Assembly: GCA_013178155.1 (NCBI GenBank)
Contig: JABLXH010000027.1
Span: forward strand, 1 to 51,117
From: Armatimonadota bacterium
GTDB lineage: Bacteria; Armatimonadota; Zipacnadia; Zipacnadales; UBA11051
DNA: 51,117 nt
Direction of reading: 5' to 3'
The position numbers were made by a program, and so were the translations under genes. Within the stretch, counting starts at the first letter, position 1. The number at the start of each line of letters is the position of its first letter. Shown here in pieces: positions 46,971 through 51,117 of the stretch. The notes under the pieces were generated by a model, which ran no database searches, had not been told where the DNA came from, and worked only from the letters and a program-made list of their open reading frames with translations.

Positions 46971-48203
46971 TCACGGGGCCTCCAGTCCAGCCGTGGCTGG
47001 CGCCCCATTGTCGGCTGAGCGTACCAGGTTGCCGTTGAGCTCGCAGTCCAGGCACGGAGCCGTGACCCGCAACCCGGCGGCCTGTGCTGTGAGGCCTGCG
47101 CCCTGCCCATACGCATCCACCACATTGCCGGTCAGTGACAGATAGCGGCAGCCCCCGACGCGGATGCCGTCGCTCGCCGACTCCGTGACGCTGTTCGCCG
47201 TGACGGAGGCCACCTCGCAACGCTCAATGATCAGGCCCGGCCCGCCCTGGGTATTGCGGATCACGTTGCCGGTGAGCGTCAGGTGACGGCAGTCCACAGC
47301 AGCGACCCCGTACTCGACCATGCCCTCGATCACGTTGCCGCTCGCGGTCACGTAGTCGCAACCCTCCAGCCGCAGGCCGAACTTCCGCCATGGTGAGGCG
47401 TCCCAGTTGACCTGCGAGCCTGTGATGGTCATTTGCGCGCAGTCACGGGCCTGCAGGAACGTACCGCTGCCCACGGCGCTGCAGTCGCTGACCTGCACGC
47501 CCCGGCACTTCTCCAGCGTGATCCCTGTCTGGTAGTTCTGGTAGCCGTAGCAGTCCAGCAGGCGCAGGTTGCCCGAGGCCCAGCTCAACTCTGGACACTT
47601 CACCACAATCCCGTGCTGGTTCAGCTCAAAGACGATGTTGCGCAGCCATGTGTCCGAGATACCATCCACGCGGATGCCGGTCTCCAGCGCCGAGACCCAG
47701 CAATCGCGGACCGTGACACCGTTGCAGCCCTCCAGCCAGATCCCCGTCGCTTGCCAGTTGCCCCCGATGGGCCCGCAGGTCCACAGGTCGCGGATCACGG
47801 TCATGGGACCGCCGACGCCCTTCGCATGAAGGATCGCGGGGATGGGCTTCTCAGTGAGCAGCATGGTGGCGTTGTAGCCTGCGCCCATGACGGTGGTCCC
47901 TGTCTGGATGCGCAGGGGCGCCGTTACCCGGTACTGTCCCGCCGGGATGTAGACCACTGCGCCCGCCCCCGCATCGAGAGCCGCCTGTAACGCTGTCGTG
48001 CTGTCGGGGTTGGTGTGGAAGTCCTCCACCTTCAGTCGGTCGGGCGAGCACGGCTGCAGACCGAAGTCGGCGGCGTTGATGAAAGGGGGCGTCGGTGTGT
48101 GCTGGGGCCAGGGCGCTCTGGGCGCCGGTTGGGCGTCCTCGGCGCTGGCGGCCAGGGCCACCGTCACCAGGAGCAGGACCCACAGGGGCGCTACCGTCGG
48201 CAC
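46971..48203 (-). CDS. Secreted right-handed parallel beta-helix protein
   Basis: A 410-residue secreted protein with a pectate-lyase/polygalacturonase-like fold. A pectate-type N-terminus (TTALQAALDAGAGAVVYIPA and TTVMGAGYNATML) is followed by about ten 20-residue coils with repeated LTGNVIRNT/GIWLEGCNGVTV patterns. Such helices bind or cleave polygalacturonate or other uronates, but the catalytic Asp/Arg set cannot be identified. The start is the GTG at 48203 with AGGAGGG six bases upstream. An overlapping ATG at 48218 is one base inside the preceding stop (TAATG) but has poor spacing. Signal peptide 1-20. Confidence 0.8.
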   Translation of the reverse strand: MPTVAPLWVLLLVTVALAASAEDAQPAPRAPWPQHTPTPPFINAADFGLQPCSPDRLKVEDFHTNPDSTTALQAALDAGAGAVVYIPAGQYRVTAPLRIQTGTTVMGAGYNATMLLTEKPIPAILHAKGVGGPMTVIRDLWTCGPIGGNWQATGIWLEGCNGVTVRDCWVSALETGIRVDGISDTWLRNIVFELNQHGIVVKCPELSWASGNLRLLDCYGYQNYQTGITLEKCRGVQVSDCSAVGSGTFLQARDCAQMTITGSQVNWDASPWRKFGLRLEGCDYVTASGNVIEGMVEYGVAAVDCRHLTLTGNVIRNTQGGPGLIIERCEVASVTANSVTESASDGIRVGGCRYLSLTGNVVDAYGQGAGLTAQAAGLRVTAPCLDCELNGNLVRSADNGAPATAGLEAP

Positions 48204-48217
48204 GCGATCCCTCCTCA

Positions 48218-49285
48218 TTACCCTCCGGGCACAAACAGCAGGCACACCGGGGCGGGCAAGGCGAAGGACTCTCCCACCCGCTCCAGGTGCGCGCCATTGT
48301 CACGCACCTGAAAGGCCACGATGTTGTCCGTATCCTGATTCCCTACCAGCACCCACCGGCCATCGGGCGAGATGCCGAAGTTGCGGGGGTGTTTCCCATA
48401 GGTGGGTACATGCCCCGCGGCGCGCAGGGCACCGCTATCGGGGTCAACCGCGAAGACTGCCAGGCTGTCATGGCCGCGATTGGTGCCGTACAGATACTGC
48501 CCCGACGGATGAATGTGAATGTCGGCGGTGTAGCTTGTCCCGGCGAACTCCGATGGGAGCGTGGAGATGGTCTGCTTCGCGGTCAGCAGTCCATCGGCGG
48601 CGTCCCAGTCGTATGTGACCACGGTGTTGTCGAGTTCGTTGATCGCATAGGCGTGCCGCGCCGGCCCATCGAAGGTGAAGTGTCGGGGGCCGGCGCCGGG
48701 CTGCAGCACAACTTCCTGGTGCAGGGAGAGCGTGCCGCTGGCGCGATCGAGGGCATAGACCATCAGGCGGTCGGTGCCGAGGTCGGCCGCGACCAGGAAA
48801 CGCCCAGTCGGGTCGAAGTTGACGGAGTGGGCGTGAGGCCCCTCCTGGCGGTCAGCGCGAGGGCCGCTACCACTGTGCTGCACGAAGTCGCTGGCTGCGC
48901 CGACACTGCCGTCAGCGGCCAGCGGATGCAAGCTGACACTCCCGCTGCCGTAGTTGGCGGTTGCCAGCCACTCCCCGAAGGGATCCACTGCCACGTGGCA
49001 GGGCCCTCTCCCCCGCGTGCTCTGCTGGTTCAGGGTGCGGCCCTCCGCGCCCGAGACCGCGATGGCGACAACGACGCCTTCGCCTTCGGCCTCACTGATC
49101 GCGTACAGCCAGGGGCCCCGGGGGTGCAGGGCCAGGAACGACGGGTTGCGCAGGTTGGCCACGACCCCCCGCACCGTCAGGGCCCCCGTATCGCCGTCGA
49201 AGTCGAGAGCGTAGATGCCCTCACTGCCCCGTAGCGAATAAGTGCCTACGTAGAGCAGCGACCTCTTACCGGTGGTCTCAGTCAT
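48218..49285 (-). CDS. Lactonase-family beta-propeller (Pgl/YbhE-like)
   Basis: A 355-residue protein of the 7-bladed lactonase family, with repeated blade elements such as GEWLATANYGSGSVSLH, GRFLVAADLGTDRLMVYAL and GQYLYGTNRGHDSLAVFAV. Characterised members hydrolyse 6-phosphogluconolactone or other sugar lactones. There is no signal peptide, so it is probably cytoplasmic and may act on an aldonolactone made from the sugars released outside. Its start overlaps the end of the glycosidase-like gene by 8 bp. Its neighbours are secreted carbohydrate proteins. Confidence 0.88.
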   Translation of the reverse strand: MTETTGKRSLLYVGTYSLRGSEGIYALDFDGDTGALTVRGVVANLRNPSFLALHPRGPWLYAISEAEGEGVVVAIAVSGAEGRTLNQQSTRGRGPCHVAVDPFGEWLATANYGSGSVSLHPLAADGSVGAASDFVQHSGSGPRADRQEGPHAHSVNFDPTGRFLVAADLGTDRLMVYALDRASGTLSLHQEVVLQPGAGPRHFTFDGPARHAYAINELDNTVVTYDWDAADGLLTAKQTISTLPSEFAGTSYTADIHIHPSGQYLYGTNRGHDSLAVFAVDPDSGALRAAGHVPTYGKHPRNFGISPDGRWVLVGNQDTDNIVAFQVRDNGAHLERVGESFALPAPVCLLFVPGG

Positions 49286-50963
49286 CTCGCAGTTCCCTGC
49301 CTCCCCACGCTTTCTGAGCCCATACGTCCATCGCCTCGTACTTGTCTTCCCATGTTGTGTACATCGCGCCGACGATGCCGGGGACGTCTTTCGTCGCCTC
49401 CAGCCACGCCGTGATCTGGGAGCCGTCTTCGTCCCCGTCGTAGTAGCCTGACAGGATCTGGCGCAGACCGAGGTCGGCGAAGAACTGGCAGTTCTTGCCC
49501 ATCAGCCCGCCATGCCAGTTGACGATGCCCACATCCTTGTCCAACCCCTCCCACGAGCCCTTCAGCGACCCGTTGACCGCGTAGTACTGGTCTACCGCGT
49601 TATGCATCGGATCGAACATGTCGCTCCATACCCAGATCTCGGCATCGGGCCGCACATCGCGGATGATCTGGGCGGCCTGGCGAACGTTCCAAGCCAGCAG
49701 TTGCCCCGGTGTCATGTTCTTGCTCTGGCAAAGCGCACACTGGTTCATGACCCGCAGTTCATCATGGGACATGAAGAAGGCGACCGGATGCAGGAGCGCT
49801 TCGGCCCGTTGCACCTCGGCACGCCAGTCCTCAAAGATCTTGGGCTCACTCAGGCAACTCGTGACGCGGTCTTCGTAGACGACGATCGGGTGGTAGTAGC
49901 TGACCCGGAGGCGCTGCCCATCTCGCAGGCGGGAGTTGTCGGTCAAGCGTATGGGAGGCTGTTCGTGGTAAGGGATCCAGGGGTGGAGGTTCGGGTCAAC
50001 GATCCGCTCAAAGTCCTGCCCCTCCTGGTACTCCGTACCGTCCTCACCTTTGACTGTGACTGGGCAGCCGGGCCGCCGGAGTACGTTCACCAGTCCGATC
50101 TCCTCGATGGCCACGTCGTCCCACCACAGCTTGCCATCCTTGCCGTACCAGGACCCCAGGTATAGTCTGCCCTCGGTCTGGTCCATGCTGTTGAAGACAA
50201 TGTGATACTGGGTCCAATCCTGCGTCGGCTGCGCCCGGAAGGTCTGGAAGCTGATGCTGCGGCCGGAGTCGGCAGTGAGCACCTTGACCTCCGGGTCGCA
50301 GGGCACCATGCCTTCGGTCTTGACCCAGACAGAGATGTGATACTGGCGGCGTGGCTGGAGCCGCAGCGGCTGTGAGATGCGACAGTGACGGTACTGGTTC
50401 TTGCCGATGCTCTCCATGCGCAACGAGGTTTTCCCCCCGTGGACCACCTCGTGGTCAGCGAAGGTGGTCACGCCCTCATCGTCCTGAAAGCCCCAGCCAT
50501 TGAAGTGATTGCCCGTCACATCCTCGAAGTCACCGTTGATGATCCGGGTCGGGTGGTCCTGGCGCAGTGTCGCTGTCTGCCCTTCAACCACGAACAATTG
50601 GTCCTGGCACAGCAAGCCTTCCATGTAGTTGCGGTCTCGCGCCCCCCCCATCACGATGGCGACCAGGTCCAGGCCGTTATCTGTCGCCGCCCGCCGCAGC
50701 TCTGCTGCCTTCGCCTCAGCCACATTATGCGAGAACACCACTGCGTTGTAACCCGCCGCCCGGGCCCTGGGAAAGCGAGCAATCATGCGGTCCACTTCCG
50801 CCGGGTCGCTCATGTCGCGCCAGACAAAGAGCCAGCGTTTCTCCAGCTTGTCCGCCTGCGAACCCGGTTGGGCGCAAGCCGGAGCCAACAGGCAGACACC
50901 AACCAGCGCCAACAGTCCCCTGAGTGCAGCATCTCGTCCAGACATGGCAGACCCACCCTTCAT
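49278..50963 (-). CDS. Secreted TIM-barrel glycosidase-like protein
   Basis: A 561-residue protein with a signal peptide (MSGRDAALRGLLALVGVCLL region). The N-terminal stretch (about 35-105) gives the first strands of a TIM barrel (WLFVWRDM, YNAVVFSHN). An inserted beta-sandwich (about 135-290; INGDFEDVTGNHFNGWGF) resembles a CBM4/9-type carbohydrate-binding module. The barrel then resumes with FFMSHDELRVMN (about 400-411), an adjacent Asp-Glu pair of the kind used in GH20-like retaining enzymes, and IWVWSDMFDP. The family is not certain. The ATG at 50963 has GGAGG 7 bases upstream; ATG 50945 is an alternative. It heads the visible part of the leftward operon. Confidence 0.72.
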   Translation of the reverse strand: MKGGSAMSGRDAALRGLLALVGVCLLAPACAQPGSQADKLEKRWLFVWRDMSDPAEVDRMIARFPRARAAGYNAVVFSHNVAEAKAAELRRAATDNGLDLVAIVMGGARDRNYMEGLLCQDQLFVVEGQTATLRQDHPTRIINGDFEDVTGNHFNGWGFQDDEGVTTFADHEVVHGGKTSLRMESIGKNQYRHCRISQPLRLQPRRQYHISVWVKTEGMVPCDPEVKVLTADSGRSISFQTFRAQPTQDWTQYHIVFNSMDQTEGRLYLGSWYGKDGKLWWDDVAIEEIGLVNVLRRPGCPVTVKGEDGTEYQEGQDFERIVDPNLHPWIPYHEQPPIRLTDNSRLRDGQRLRVSYYHPIVVYEDRVTSCLSEPKIFEDWRAEVQRAEALLHPVAFFMSHDELRVMNQCALCQSKNMTPGQLLAWNVRQAAQIIRDVRPDAEIWVWSDMFDPMHNAVDQYYAVNGSLKGSWEGLDKDVGIVNWHGGLMGKNCQFFADLGLRQILSGYYDGDEDGSQITAWLEATKDVPGIVGAMYTTWEDKYEAMDVWAQKAWGGRELRDD

Positions 50964-50988
50964 CTCCGGTCCTCCGTCACAAGACGGC

Positions 50989-51117
50989 TCACTCGACTAT
51001 CGGCTGGTAGACTTCGCACGCCCCCTCACGGAACATCAACGCGCAGCCTGCGGCTGCCAGTAGTCTCGCCCACCGAGGTTCATTCTCCACCAGTACCCAC
51101 CGCACGCCCTGCTGGCG
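50989..51117 (-). CDS. C-terminal fragment of a protein entering from the right
   Basis: The last 42 codons of a minus-strand gene cut by the window edge, ending in TGA at 50989-50991. The visible part (VRWVLVENEPRWARLL and REGACEVYQPIVE) looks like the soluble C-terminus of a larger protein, possibly a membrane glycosyltransferase-type one, but this cannot be settled from so little. It lies 25 bp before the glycosidase-like gene and is probably in the same operon. Confidence 0.5.
   Translation of the reverse strand, partial: RQQGVRWVLVENEPRWARLLAAAGCALMFREGACEVYQPIVE

Overview
This is a GC-rich (roughly 60%), gene-dense stretch of a bacterial chromosome. It carries single-copy housekeeping genes (gyrB, gyrA, pyrG, recJ, pcrA/uvrD, serA, surE and the ispC-rseP-ispG block) next to genes for secreted carbohydrate-active proteins and sugar oxidoreductases. 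I saw no rRNA, tRNA, CRISPR array, insertion sequence or prophage gene. The mix fits a free-living heterotroph from a phylum of the Planctomycetes/Verrucomicrobia/Armatimonadetes kind: several Gfo/Idh/MocA oxidoreductases (one Tat-exported), an HzsA-like di-heme protein fused to a SUMF1/FGE domain, LamG and beta-helix proteins, and a B12-dependent ribonucleotide reductase. The phylum cannot be fixed from the sequence alone.

Layout. 1-2.2 kb (+): an L-fucose-isomerase-like protein followed by a creatininase-family amidohydrolase. 2.2-6.2 kb (-): behind a consensus sigma70-type promoter (6174-6203), a MocA oxidoreductase, a sugar-phosphate-isomerase-like TIM barrel, a 49-residue CXXC membrane peptide, a NapH-like polyferredoxin and a double GNAT. 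6.3-27.6 kb (-): a long co-directional run. In transcription order it is a small membrane protein, recJ, a sugar nucleotidyltransferase, a class V aminotransferase, serA, surE, a PflA-like radical SAM protein, a coiled-coil protein, pyrG, pcrA/uvrD, a catalytic and non-catalytic M16 peptidase pair, an RfbC-like cupin, ispC, rseP, ispG, and a proS-position gene. That last gene is a full-length prolyl-tRNA synthetase homologue that has lost the class II catalytic motifs but keeps its editing and anticodon-binding domains. 27.7-28.8 kb (-): a second MocA oxidoreductase.

28.75-37.4 kb (+): a promoter and structured leader, then gyrB, a secreted jelly-roll-like protein, and gyrA. A second promoter with a perfect 14-bp hairpin in the leader precedes the class II ribonucleotide reductase gene nrdJ. 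37.4-41.3 kb (+): a 1282-residue secreted HzsA-like cytochrome/SUMF1 fusion. 41.3-51.1 kb (-): a compact set of secreted proteins that looks like one operon for extracellular glycan or uronate breakdown. It contains a TIM-barrel glycosidase-like protein, a lactonase beta-propeller, a parallel beta-helix protein, a LamG + alpha/alpha-toroid (PL10-like) protein, a Tat-exported MocA oxidoreductase, and a three-repeat secreted protein. Another gene enters from the right edge.

Most starts were refined from Shine-Dalgarno sequences. Several genes use GTG or TTG and overlap the preceding stop codon, so translational coupling is common here. The strongest unexplained items are the catalytically eroded ProRS, the di-heme/SUMF1 fusion, the tiny CXXC partner of the polyferredoxin, and natural substitutions at the quinolone-contact residues of both gyrase subunits.
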